Below are positions 1 through 6,162 of a stretch of DNA of 6,162 bases, in pieces (the first letter of the stretch is position 1; each line of letters opens with the position of its first letter). A program made the position numbers and the translations under genes. Below the pieces are notes generated by a model, which was not told the DNA's origin, searched no databases, and saw nothing but the letters and a program-made list of their open reading frames with translations. The DNA comes from an uncultured Chlorobiaceae bacterium. Lineage in GTDB: Bacteria > Bacteroidota > Chlorobiia > Chlorobiales > Chlorobiaceae. The stretch covers positions 1-6,162 of the forward strand of contig CAILXE010000136.1 of assembly GCA_903838095.1 (NCBI GenBank). The letters are read 5' to 3'.

Positions 1-882
1 ATCAACTCTACCGATGTTGAAGATATTGTGAAATTCTGCAAGCTTATTGAGCCAAGTTTTGCAGGCATAAACCTTGAAGATATTTCAGCGCCGCGCTGCT
101 TTGAAATTTTTGAACGTCTTGAAAAAGAGTTGTCAATTCCGGTTTTTCATGATGACCAGGATGGAACAGCTATTGTCACTTTGGCGGCCATCATCAATGC
201 CTGTCGTGTCACGGGACGGGAGTTGAAAGAGTTGTCCATAGTCATTAATGGTGCTGGAGCTGCGGGTATTGCCATTGCAAGGCTTTTGATTCATGCGCAG
301 GTCAGAGAGGTGGTGCTGGTCGATACTCAGGGAGCAATTTACGACGGTCGTCCGGGGATGAATGCCATTAAACAGAATATTGCTCAAATAAGTAACAAGG
401 CGAAGCACAAGGGTGATTTGCAGAGTGCGTTGATTGGAGCTGATGTCTTTGTTGGCGTCTCTGTTGGCAATATTGTGACTCCAGCAATGATTGAGGGGAT
501 GAACCGTTCACCGTTTATTTTTGCGATGGCCAATCCGGAACCGGAAATCATGCCTGAGCTGGCCTACAAGGCAGGCGCAAGCATTGTAGGAACCGGTCGG
601 TCAGATATGCCAAACCAGGTGAATAACGCGCTTGTGTTTCCCGGATTGTTTCGGGGCCTTTTTGCAAGCGGACTCAAAAAAGTTACTCCTGAAATCAAGA
701 TGGCGGTGGCAACTTCAATTGCATTCTCCATCGAACCGACACGCGATTATCTGATGCCGACTGCATTTAATAAAGACGTTGTGCGCAATATCGTCAATGT
801 TATTACTCAAACGGAAGAGAAGTCTGGTTGTATCGGGGATGAATGTGAGCTGGCAGAGCTGCTGGCAGGTATTGTCAACTGA
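1..882 (+). CDS. Malic enzyme (malate dehydrogenase, decarboxylating), C-terminal part, 5' end cut by window edge
   Basis: This enzyme oxidatively decarboxylates malate to pyruvate and CO2 in the cytoplasm with NAD or NADP; I cannot tell which cofactor. The frame is open from base 1, so 293 codons are visible and the GTG at 28 is only an internal codon. Short bacterial malic enzymes are usually around 400-430 residues, so roughly the first third is missing. Counting from the valine encoded at 28, the visible motifs are GINLEDISAPRCFEI (13-27), FHDDQDGTA (40-48, divalent metal and substrate region), the dinucleotide-binding loop GAGAAG, the GAIYDGR segment after the second strand, and FAMANPEPEI and GTGRSDMPNQVNNALVFPG in the C-terminal domain. 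The protein ends soon after the malic domain, so it lacks the phosphotransacetylase-like extension of MaeB-type enzymes. One oddity is Asp where most bacterial relatives have His in HDDQHGT. The gene converges on dnaJ, and a shared hairpin follows its TGA stop. The family call is secure; the cofactor and exact subtype are not. Confidence 0.95.
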   Translation: MNSTDVEDIVKFCKLIEPSFAGINLEDISAPRCFEIFERLEKELSIPVFHDDQDGTAIVTLAAIINACRVTGRELKELSIVINGAGAAGIAIARLLIHAQVREVVLVDTQGAIYDGRPGMNAIKQNIAQISNKAKHKGDLQSALIGADVFVGVSVGNIVTPAMIEGMNRSPFIFAMANPEPEIMPELAYKAGASIVGTGRSDMPNQVNNALVFPGLFRGLFASGLKKVTPEIKMAVATSIAFSIEPTRDYLMPTAFNKDVVRNIVNVITQTEEKSGCIGDECELAELLAGIVN

Positions 883-903
883 ACCGGAAAAAGTTTACAG
901 GTT

Positions 904-944
904 AACAAGAAAAAGGCCGGAAACAAACCGGCCTTTTTCTTGTT
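904..944. terminator. Bidirectional rho-independent terminator between malic enzyme gene and dnaJ
   Basis: This is a perfect 17-bp inverted repeat (arms 904-920 and 928-944) around a 7-nt AAACAAA loop. The GC-rich core GGCCGG/CCGGCC lies next to the loop. It is flanked inside the arms by an A-run on the left (910-914) and a T-run on the right (934-938), so either transcript would form a GC stem followed by uridines. The hairpin lies 21 nt after the malic enzyme stop and 9 nt after the dnaJ stop, which are convergent. This is the expected place for a shared terminator. Confidence 0.93.
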
Positions 945-953
945 GTCAAGATC

Positions 954-2141
954 TTAACTGAAGATATCGCGGGCTTTTTCAAAAAAACTTTTGGCATCTT
1001 TATCATTATGGGCCGTGGGTGAAAGCCCGGAAGATTTCTGCATCTCCCTTAAAAGCTCTTTGTCCTGATGCGAAATATCTTTTGGCACGTAAACATTGAC
1101 TTTGACATACTGGTCGCCATGGCCGGATCCTTTCAGGTGGCCAATGCCATGACCTGGTATGCGGAGCATGGTTTCCGGCTGAGTCGAAGAAGGAATGGTA
1201 AGCTTGACCGCTCCATCCAGCGTTGGAACTTCAACTTTTGTGCCAAGAACCAGATCCGGGAAACTGACAGCAAGAGTATAGACCACATCGTTTCCTTTAC
1301 GCGAAAAGAGTTCATGGGGTATCTCCTCAAGCACAACAATCAGGTCTCCGGCAGCTCCGCCTCTTGGGCCGGCATTGCCCTGGCCGCGCAGGGTCAGGTA
1401 GTTCCCGTTTTCGACACCTGAAGGAACAGTAACCTTGACGGTTACCTCCCCAAGCTTGATCCCTTCTCCGTAACAGGATGGACAGCGATCCTTGATAACT
1501 CTCCCTTCACCGCCGCATGTCGGACATGGAGCAACATTGACAAACTGGCCAAACATTGTTTTGGATACCTGTCGAACTTCGCCGCTGCCCTGGCATGTCT
1601 GGCAGTTCTCCGTAGCTCCGGATTTTGAACCGCTGCCGTTACACTCTTTGCAGGAGACCTGTTTTTTGATTTTCAGCGTCTTTTCAACCCCTTTGGCAAT
1701 CTCTTCAAGAGTCAGTTTGAGTCGGATTTTCAGATCTGTTCCGGGAATTCCTCCGTGAGTGCGTCCTCTTCTGCCACCACCTCCACCGAAGGCCTCTTCA
1801 AAACCAAATGGAGATCCACCCCTCCGGCCTCCAGTGAACATATCGTTGAAAGCGCTGAAAATATCATTGATATCAGCGCCACCGCCGTACTGACCACCCC
1901 CACCGGAAGCCGCAGAAGATCCGACACCGGCATGACCAAACTGGTCATAACGACGTCTCTTGTCATCATTGCTCAGCACTTCATACGCTTCATTGACCTC
2001 CTTGAAGTGCTCTTCCGCATCCTTGTTGTCAGGATTTTTATCGGGATGAAACTGTAAGGCCAGCTTCCTGTATGCCTTTTTTATCTCGTCCTTGGTCGCC
2101 GTTTTGCTGACGCCAAGAACCTCATAGTACTCTTTCTTCAT
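954..2141 (-). CDS. dnaJ: Chaperone protein DnaJ (Hsp40, type I)
   Basis: This is the J-domain co-chaperone that delivers unfolded clients to DnaK and stimulates its ATPase in the cytoplasm. With the ATG at 2141 the product is 395 residues, a normal length. The domains in order are a J domain (1-70) with the HPD triad at 32-34, a Gly/Phe-rich linker (about 71-135), and a zinc-finger region with four CxxCxGxG repeats (Cys pairs 164/167, 180/183, 206/209, 220/223). The C-terminal substrate-binding and dimerisation domains follow (about 230-355). All four zinc repeats are intact, so this is a full type I DnaJ and not a CbpA-like form. The frame can be extended 6 codons to a TTG at 2159. I prefer the ATG because [10 protein letters not shown] matches the usual DnaJ N-terminus, although neither start has a clear ribosome binding site. 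The gene is last in the hrcA-grpE-dnaJ block, 36 nt after grpE (18 nt with the TTG start). Confidence 0.97.
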   Translation of the reverse strand: MKKEYYEVLGVSKTATKDEIKKAYRKLALQFHPDKNPDNKDAEEHFKEVNEAYEVLSNDDKRRRYDQFGHAGVGSSAASGGGGQYGGGADINDIFSAFNDMFTGGRRGGSPFGFEEAFGGGGGRRGRTHGGIPGTDLKIRLKLTLEEIAKGVEKTLKIKKQVSCKECNGSGSKSGATENCQTCQGSGEVRQVSKTMFGQFVNVAPCPTCGGEGRVIKDRCPSCYGEGIKLGEVTVKVTVPSGVENGNYLTLRGQGNAGPRGGAAGDLIVVLEEIPHELFSRKGNDVVYTLAVSFPDLVLGTKVEVPTLDGAVKLTIPSSTQPETMLRIPGHGIGHLKGSGHGDQYVKVNVYVPKDISHQDKELLREMQKSSGLSPTAHNDKDAKSFFEKARDIFS

Positions 2142-2177
2142 ATTTTCATGTCGATTCAATGTAAAAAAAGCTCTTTG

Positions 2178-2777
2178 CTATCTGGCAACAATAACCTTTG
2201 CGTGTCTGATGACTTTCTCACCAAGAAGATAGCCGGTCTGATACTCTTCAATAATAGTGTCTGTCTCTGCCTCAGGATGATCGATCTGTGAAATGGCTTC
2301 ATGAAAATTCACATCAAGCATCATCCCTTTCGATTCGATTGCGTTAACACCCTTTTCCGAAAGCCACTTTTCAAGATTTTTCTTTACCAGCTCTACGCCT
2401 TCAATATACGGTCTGGCTTCGTTTGATATTTCAGCACTGAGTGGAGCGTGCTGCAGAAGTCTTTTGACATCATCAACAATGGGAAGCAGTTCTCTGATAA
2501 TATTTTCAAGAGCTCTTGATGACGCCATCATGGTCTCGCGCTCTTTCTGCTTGCGGAAATTCTCAAAATCGGCAGCTTTGCGCAACAATTCGTCGCGATA
2601 TTTGTCGCTCTGTTCTTTCTGTTTGTTCAGTTCTGCTTCAAGTTCACCAATTCTTGCGAGCGAAGTATCTATTTCCTGAGAAGTCTCTTCTTGCGAGCAT
2701 TCTTCTTGATGTGATGTTGTGTCGTTAACATCCTCAATATCCTGAATTTTCTTTACGTCTGTTTCGTTCTTTGTCAT
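2178..2777 (-). CDS. grpE: GrpE, nucleotide exchange factor for DnaK
   Basis: GrpE is a cytoplasmic homodimer that releases ADP from DnaK and so resets the chaperone cycle that DnaJ drives; it also acts as a thermosensor in several bacteria. The 199-residue product has a charged, low-complexity acidic N-terminus (1-40), a long heptad-rich coiled coil (about 40-75), and the [11 protein letters not shown] segment (71-81). The C-terminal beta domain carries the family signature, here LDVNFHEAI (154-162) followed by [17 protein letters not shown] (181-197). Length and architecture are normal. The ATG start at 2777 has no Shine-Dalgarno sequence upstream (AAAAAATTGTAATGTATTT), and the gene lies only 17 nt after the hrcA stop. 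This suggests translational coupling or SD-independent initiation. Its position between hrcA and dnaJ confirms the assignment. Confidence 0.96.
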   Translation of the reverse strand: MTKNETDVKKIQDIEDVNDTTSHQEECSQEETSQEIDTSLARIGELEAELNKQKEQSDKYRDELLRKAADFENFRKQKERETMMASSRALENIIRELLPIVDDVKRLLQHAPLSAEISNEARPYIEGVELVKKNLEKWLSEKGVNAIESKGMMLDVNFHEAISQIDHPEAETDTIIEEYQTGYLLGEKVIRHAKVIVAR

Positions 2778-2794
2778 AAATACATTACAATTTT

Positions 2795-3847
2795 TTAGTT
2801 AACACCAGACAGCGTTGCTGAAAGGCTGTCTGCCATATAATTGAGAACACGAACGGCGTGTTCATAATCCATTCTTTTTGGTCCCAGAATCCCCAGTTTA
2901 CCTACCATGTTGCCAACATAATAGGGTGTAGAAACAATCGTCAGGTCTTCGGCATGTCGTTCGCAATTCTCTTTTCCAATAGTGATAGAAATATCCATGC
3001 GCGATGGCCCTATATTTTCAACAAGTTTGGCCATACTGAATTTGTCTTCGATCATGGTGATAAGCTCCCGGACTTTTTCAGGCTGTTTGAATTCGGGCTG
3101 ATCAACAATGTATTCTGCGCCAGATATAAAGAGGCGTTCAAAAACAGGTGATTCGTCAAAAAGAGTTCCCGCTGAACGTACAATAAGATTTTTCAATGCG
3201 GAATCGCAATCACAACCTGAAAGCCGTTGGTTAATCGAACGGCGGATTTCGGCCAGTGTCAGTCCTGAAAGCCTTTGATTGAGCACATCAACCACCTCAT
3301 TCACGGTTTGGCGGGAGACCTCAAGATCAAGTTCCATCACAATAGTTTTGACAAACAACGACTGAATTGAGAGAATAACCATCATGCGGGTTGAACTCAG
3401 CAATACCATATCGAGTTTTTCAAACATTGCATTTGAAAGGGTAGGAGAGAGGACAACGCTCAGTTGACGTGAAATGGTGCCAAGCACTTTGACTGCCGAC
3501 AGGAGCACATCCGAAGAGGTGCCCTTGCGATCAATACTGATTTGACCGATATTTGCCTCAATGCTCTTTTTTTCCCTTTCATTGAGACATTGAAAAGTCA
3601 TTATGAGATCAACATAGTAACGATACCCCTTGTCAGTCGGGATTCTTCCCGCCGAGGTGTGCGGTTGACTGATATATCCTTCATCTTCAAGATCAGCCAT
3701 GACATTGCGAATCGTGGCATCAGACAAGCCGAGATTGTAATTTTTGGCAATATATCTCGAACCCACAGGAGCAGCGGTCACCACATAGGCCTGTATAATG
3801 ATACCCAGCACCTGCCTTTCCCTTCCATTGAGTTCACGAGGATCCAT
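2795..3847 (-). CDS. hrcA: HrcA, heat-inducible transcription repressor
   Basis: HrcA is the class I heat-shock repressor. In other bacteria it binds the CIRCE inverted repeat and needs GroEL to stay folded, so chaperone titration by damaged protein relieves repression. The 350-residue product has an N-terminal winged-helix DNA-binding domain (about 1-75) with the recognition region [20 protein letters not shown] (40-59). The family signature [16 protein letters not shown] follows (65-80), then the long GAF-like and dimerisation part ending in SGVN. Length is typical. The ATG at 3847 is preceded directly by an in-frame TTG at 3850. A GAGG at 3862-3865 lies 14 nt from the ATG and 11 nt from the TTG, so one extra residue is possible. 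The gene opens the hrcA-grpE-dnaJ operon. I see no CIRCE sequence (TTAGCACTC-N9-GAGTGCTAA) upstream of it or elsewhere in the window, so autoregulation cannot be inferred from the usual operator. Confidence 0.97.
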   Translation of the reverse strand: MDPRELNGRERQVLGIIIQAYVVTAAPVGSRYIAKNYNLGLSDATIRNVMADLEDEGYISQPHTSAGRIPTDKGYRYYVDLIMTFQCLNEREKKSIEANIGQISIDRKGTSSDVLLSAVKVLGTISRQLSVVLSPTLSNAMFEKLDMVLLSSTRMMVILSIQSLFVKTIVMELDLEVSRQTVNEVVDVLNQRLSGLTLAEIRRSINQRLSGCDCDSALKNLIVRSAGTLFDESPVFERLFISGAEYIVDQPEFKQPEKVRELITMIEDKFSMAKLVENIGPSRMDISITIGKENCERHAEDLTIVSTPYYVGNMVGKLGILGPKRMDYEHAVRVLNYMADSLSATLSGVN

Positions 3848-3861
3848 CAATTTCCATAATA

Positions 3862-3865
3862 CCTC
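3862..3865 (-). promoter_or_regulatory. Possible ribosome binding site of hrcA
   Basis: GAGG on the minus strand is the only Shine-Dalgarno-like motif upstream of hrcA. Its distance (11 nt to the TTG at 3850, 14 nt to the ATG at 3847) is long. An out-of-frame ATG at 3857 lies closer (4 nt), so the motif does not settle the start. Confidence 0.4.
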
Positions 3866-3928
3866 ATTACAATAAACCGTAAAGATTTCAACACAGGGGA
3901 ATTTAAAAAAACTAATTGTTTCTGCCCC

Positions 3929-3950
3929 GTGCGAATGATATATAACGCAC
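3929..3950. repeat. Inverted repeat GTGCG-N12-CGCAC in the prmC-hrcA intergenic region
   Basis: Perfect 5-bp arms (3929-3933 and 3946-3950) surround an AT-rich 12-nt centre that reads TTATATATCATT on the minus strand. It lies 79 bp upstream of the hrcA ATG. No T-run follows on the minus strand, so it is a poor terminator for prmC. The TATATA inside it could be the -10 box of an hrcA promoter, but no good -35 hexamer is recognisable at the right distance. The arms are short enough for chance occurrence to be possible. Confidence 0.35.
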
Positions 3951-3953
3951 CCT

Positions 3954-3975
3954 TTTCAGGGAACATTCCCTGAAA
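3954..3975. repeat. Perfect 10-bp inverted repeat overlapping the prmC stop codon
   Basis: The arms TTTCAGGGAA (3954-3963) and TTCCCTGAAA (3966-3975) are exactly complementary around a 2-nt centre, giving a 22-bp palindrome. It covers the last codons and the TGA of prmC. On the minus strand the sequence that follows is AAGGGTGCG, without a T-run, so it does not look like a rho-independent terminator. It could be a dimeric regulator's operator for hrcA or a 3'-end protecting stem-loop. It is not a CIRCE element. Confidence 0.7.
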
Positions 3976-4846
3976 TAATCCTTTCAAGGCCGGAATAGTC
4001 CTTTGAGATCGTGATTCCGGTAAAACCATGATGCGCGATGAGTTCTGACACCGCTTCGGCGCCATCAGCATGCAGTTCCATACAGAGTTTTCCTCCCGGG
4101 CCGAGCAGTGACGGGGCCAGTTCTGCAATTGCCTTGTAGCACTCGAACCCTTCTTGTGTCGTCAGCGCAATTTCTGGTTCGTACTCTCGCACCTCCCGTT
4201 GAAGCCCATGCCATTCGGAACGGGGAATATAAGGCGGATTGGAGACAATCAGATCATAAGCGCTCTTTGATACTCTGTCAGTAAACCCTGCATCAAACAT
4301 GTCGGCTTGAATGAAGGTTACCTGCGATTCTACACTATGCCTTGCCGCATTTTCCCGGGCAACCGCCAGAGCATCAAGCGAGCAATCGACAGCAGTTACC
4401 TTGAGTGACGGGCAGAGTTTAGCCATTGTTACGGCAATACAGCCGCTTCCTGTTCCAATATCCAGGACGCTCGCCCTCTCCAGGCCACCGCGCGCCGTCA
4501 TACCGAGTGATGTAAAGGCATGTTCAACCAGAAGTTCGGTCTCCGGACGGGGAATAAGTACTCGTTCATCCACCAAAAACGACAAACCATAAAAATACTG
4601 CTCCCCAGTGATATACTGCACTGGACGGCCGCCAAGCCGCTGGCGGCAAAGAGTTCTGAAACGGTCAAGCTCATTCTGAGAAACCACCCTGTCATGATTC
4701 AGATAAAGCTGAAGCCGACCAAGAGAAAGAACATGTCCCAGCAGAAGTTCCGAGCTGATTCGAGGCTCGTCAACACTTTTTGCAATAAAATATTCGGCAG
4801 TTGTTTTGAGCAGGCTTACGACATTCCACTCCTTCAGCTCTTCCAT
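3956..4846 (-). CDS. prmC: Peptide chain release factor N5-glutamine methyltransferase PrmC (HemK)
   Basis: PrmC uses S-adenosylmethionine to methylate the glutamine of the GGQ motif in release factors RF1 and RF2, which promotes efficient translation termination. The 296-residue product has the N-terminal helical release-factor-binding domain (about 1-80). It then shows RPVQYITGEQYFYG (74-87), LIPRPETE (97-104), the SAM-binding motif I DIGTGSG (129-135) and the catalytic NPPY (203-206), and YEPEIAL (222-228). These are all hallmarks of PrmC and distinguish it from DNA or RNA N6-methyltransferases. Length is normal. The ATG at 4846 has GGAG 4 nt upstream, within a GGAGAGGG run, the best ribosome binding site in the window. 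The gene is not next to prfA, its common partner elsewhere. It precedes hrcA by 108 bp on the same strand, and its stop lies within a 22-bp palindrome. It is divergent from the DUF4412 gene. Confidence 0.95.
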   Translation of the reverse strand: MEELKEWNVVSLLKTTAEYFIAKSVDEPRISSELLLGHVLSLGRLQLYLNHDRVVSQNELDRFRTLCRQRLGGRPVQYITGEQYFYGLSFLVDERVLIPRPETELLVEHAFTSLGMTARGGLERASVLDIGTGSGCIAVTMAKLCPSLKVTAVDCSLDALAVARENAARHSVESQVTFIQADMFDAGFTDRVSKSAYDLIVSNPPYIPRSEWHGLQREVREYEPEIALTTQEGFECYKAIAELAPSLLGPGGKLCMELHADGAEAVSELIAHHGFTGITISKDYSGLERIISGNVP

Positions 4847-4850
4847 CCCT

Positions 4851-4854
4851 CTCC
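4851..4854 (-). promoter_or_regulatory. Ribosome binding site of prmC
   Basis: GGAG on the minus strand lies 4 nt before the ATG at 4846, inside the purine run GGAGAGGG. It supports this start, although the spacing is short. Confidence 0.6.
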
Positions 4855-5038
4855 GTTATACCCGAAATTAAGCATATACTGTTCACATTGCACTGATTGA
4901 GCAGCAACAAGACCGAATATACACCCCATCAACCTTTTTAAAAAGATCATGGTCAAGTAACTTTGCAAATTGTACATTCACTGTAAGCGCCGTCTATCTG
5001 TCAACAAAAAAACAGAACCCGATACCATCTCTTTTACA

Positions 5039-5779
5039 ATGAACAACGTCCTCCTTTTCCTTTTTCTGCTGTTTGCCGCTCTCACTGGCTCAAGCAGCGC
5101 ATCAGCCGCATCAAAGTTTACCGGCACCATGGATATGTCACTTGTCATGCCAAATGGCAAGGCAACCGTGACCTATTTTTTTGGATTGAACACGCAGCGT
5201 ATGGATATGATCATGCAGATAAACAAAATTCCTGATCAGTTCAAGACCACCGTTATTACAAAGGCAGCCCAGCCGGATGTTGCCTATATCATTAACCACC
5301 AGGCAAAAAATTATACCATTGTCAATCTCAGAACGGCAGCCGAAAATGCGCTTTTCCTTGATTTTGACAGTAACTACAACCTTGCCCGAGCTGGTAGCCA
5401 AATCATAAAAGGCTATAACTGCGAGCATATCATTCTCACCAGTACCACCGAAAAACTTGAGCTTTGGGTAACACGCGATCTGGGGGATTTCTCGACCTTC
5501 AGAATTTTGCAGACACAGAATCCGCGACTTTCAAACACCCAACTTGCCAAAACGCTCAGCGCAGCAGGAGTTGAAGGGTTTCCTGTTAAAATTATTCAGC
5601 ATGATGATAACGGTCCCTACATTATGGAACTCACCGGCATTTCAGAGAAAGCCGTCTCCCCATCGCTGTTTAGTGTGCCCGCCGGCTACAAGAAAATTGC
5701 AAACAATCAGAAGCCGCTTGGAAGTCAGCAGAAGGAGCATCTGAAAAACCTGATGGAGAAGATGAAAAAGTTTGAGTAG
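5039..5779 (+). CDS. Secreted DUF4412-type protein of unknown function
   Basis: The function is unknown. The 246-residue product starts with a hydrophobic segment (VLLFLFLLFAALTG, 4-17) and an SASA/AS junction near residues 20-25, which reads as a Sec signal peptide cleaved by signal peptidase I. No lipobox cysteine is present, so it is probably periplasmic or outer-membrane-associated. The mature part resembles DUF4412 proteins. It opens with FTGTMDMSLVMPNG (27-40), has alternating beta-strand-like stretches, IIKGYNCEHI (122-131), LELWVTRDLGDF (140-151), and ends with LFSVPAGYKKI (210-220) and a charged helical tail. These features are typical of LolA/LppX-like single-domain beta proteins that may bind lipid, but that role is inference. 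Cys128 is the only cysteine. The start is uncertain: the frame extends back to a TTG at 4970. The ATG gives a compact signal peptide but one with no positive n-region charge, while the upstream residues include KRR and KK. Neither start has a Shine-Dalgarno motif. The 192 bp shared with prmC contain no promoter I can call. Confidence 0.8.
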   Translation: MNNVLLFLFLLFAALTGSSSASAASKFTGTMDMSLVMPNGKATVTYFFGLNTQRMDMIMQINKIPDQFKTTVITKAAQPDVAYIINHQAKNYTIVNLRTAAENALFLDFDSNYNLARAGSQIIKGYNCEHIILTSTTEKLELWVTRDLGDFSTFRILQTQNPRLSNTQLAKTLSAAGVEGFPVKIIQHDDNGPYIMELTGISEKAVSPSLFSVPAGYKKIANNQKPLGSQQKEHLKNLMEKMKKFE

Positions 5780-5812
5780 AGGTTTCAGAGTCATCCAAAA
5801 ACAGGATTACAG

Positions 5813-5882
5813 CTTTTTTGTATCCATGAACCGACTTTTTTGTATGTTCAGTGAACGGGTTTTACGCTTCAGTGATCTTTTG

Positions 5883-5888
<6 letters not shown>
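5813..5888. repeat. Degenerate T-rich tandem-like repeats downstream of the DUF4412 gene
   Basis: CTTTTTTGTAT occurs exactly twice (5813-5823 and 5835-5845, period 22). TTCAGTGA occurs exactly twice (5847-5854 and 5868-5875, period 21). Related T-run units continue at 5860-5863 and 5878-5881, so the stretch can be read as three to four diverged units of about 18-24 bp. It lies between the DUF4412 stop and the likely proS promoter. The T-runs might help end transcription, but no strong GC stem precedes them. Confidence 0.5.

Positions 5889-6162
<274 letters not shown>

Noticed and set aside
1068..1421. 117-codon plus-strand open frame inside dnaJ
   Set aside because: It lies antisense to the conserved C-terminal domains of DnaJ, and its translation resembles no known protein.
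2858..3151. Plus-strand frames within hrcA (also 3542-3859)
   Set aside because: These are antisense shadows of hrcA with no supporting start signals or family resemblance.
3866..3891. TTGAAA and TGTAAT on the minus strand as an hrcA promoter
   Set aside because: Both hexamers are good, but the spacer is only 14 bp and the transcript would start at or after the ribosome binding site.
4520..4900. 126-codon plus-strand open frame overlapping the 5' part of prmC
   Set aside because: It is antisense to a well-supported gene, has no domain resemblance and has no ribosome binding site. It is a shadow of prmC codon use.
4897..4923. TTGAGC and TATACA as a promoter for the DUF4412 gene
   Set aside because: The 15-bp spacer is short and the -35 match is poor, so it is not distinguishable from chance.
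4934..4945. Palindrome CTTTTTAAAAAG between prmC and the DUF4412 gene
   Set aside because: This is a simple A/T palindrome expected in AT-rich intergenic DNA, with no flanking promoter or terminator features that can be supported.
5793..5819. ATCC-N7-GGAT stem followed by a T-run as terminator of the DUF4412 gene
   Set aside because: The stem has only 4 bp and is separated from the T-run by several bases, too weak to call.

Overview
The window looks like ordinary chromosomal housekeeping sequence. I infer a green sulfur bacterium (Chlorobiaceae/Chlorobi). The reasons are the class II prolyl-tRNA synthetase start of the archaeal/eukaryotic-like type, an hrcA-grpE-dnaJ cluster without dnaK, a short malic enzyme, moderate GC content, and mostly absent Shine-Dalgarno sequences. 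This assignment comes from recalled family resemblance, not from a search.

Layout from left to right. Positions 1-882 (+) hold the C-terminal two thirds of a malic enzyme, cut by the left edge. A perfect 17-bp hairpin at 904-944 separates it from the convergent minus-strand genes and probably terminates transcription from both sides. The minus strand then carries a block that reads right to left: prmC (4846-3956), hrcA (3847-2795), grpE (2777-2178) and dnaJ (2141-954). Divergent from prmC lies a gene for a secreted DUF4412-type protein (5039-5779, +). A T-rich, degenerate-repeat intergenic stretch follows, and then the first 70 codons of proS (5951 to the right edge, +).

Functionally, hrcA-grpE-dnaJ is a compact chaperone operon: a heat-shock repressor followed by the nucleotide exchange factor and the J-domain co-chaperone of DnaK. 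DnaK itself is not in the window. PrmC methylates the GGQ glutamine of peptide release factors. It sits 108 bp upstream of hrcA with no convincing terminator between them, so read-through is possible. No canonical CIRCE operator was found. Instead a perfect 10-bp inverted repeat overlaps the prmC stop codon, and a weaker inverted repeat brackets an AT-rich box just downstream. These are the most interesting non-coding signals here.

I found no mobile element, CRISPR array, RNA gene or convincing novel system. All intergenic stretches are shorter than 200 bp.
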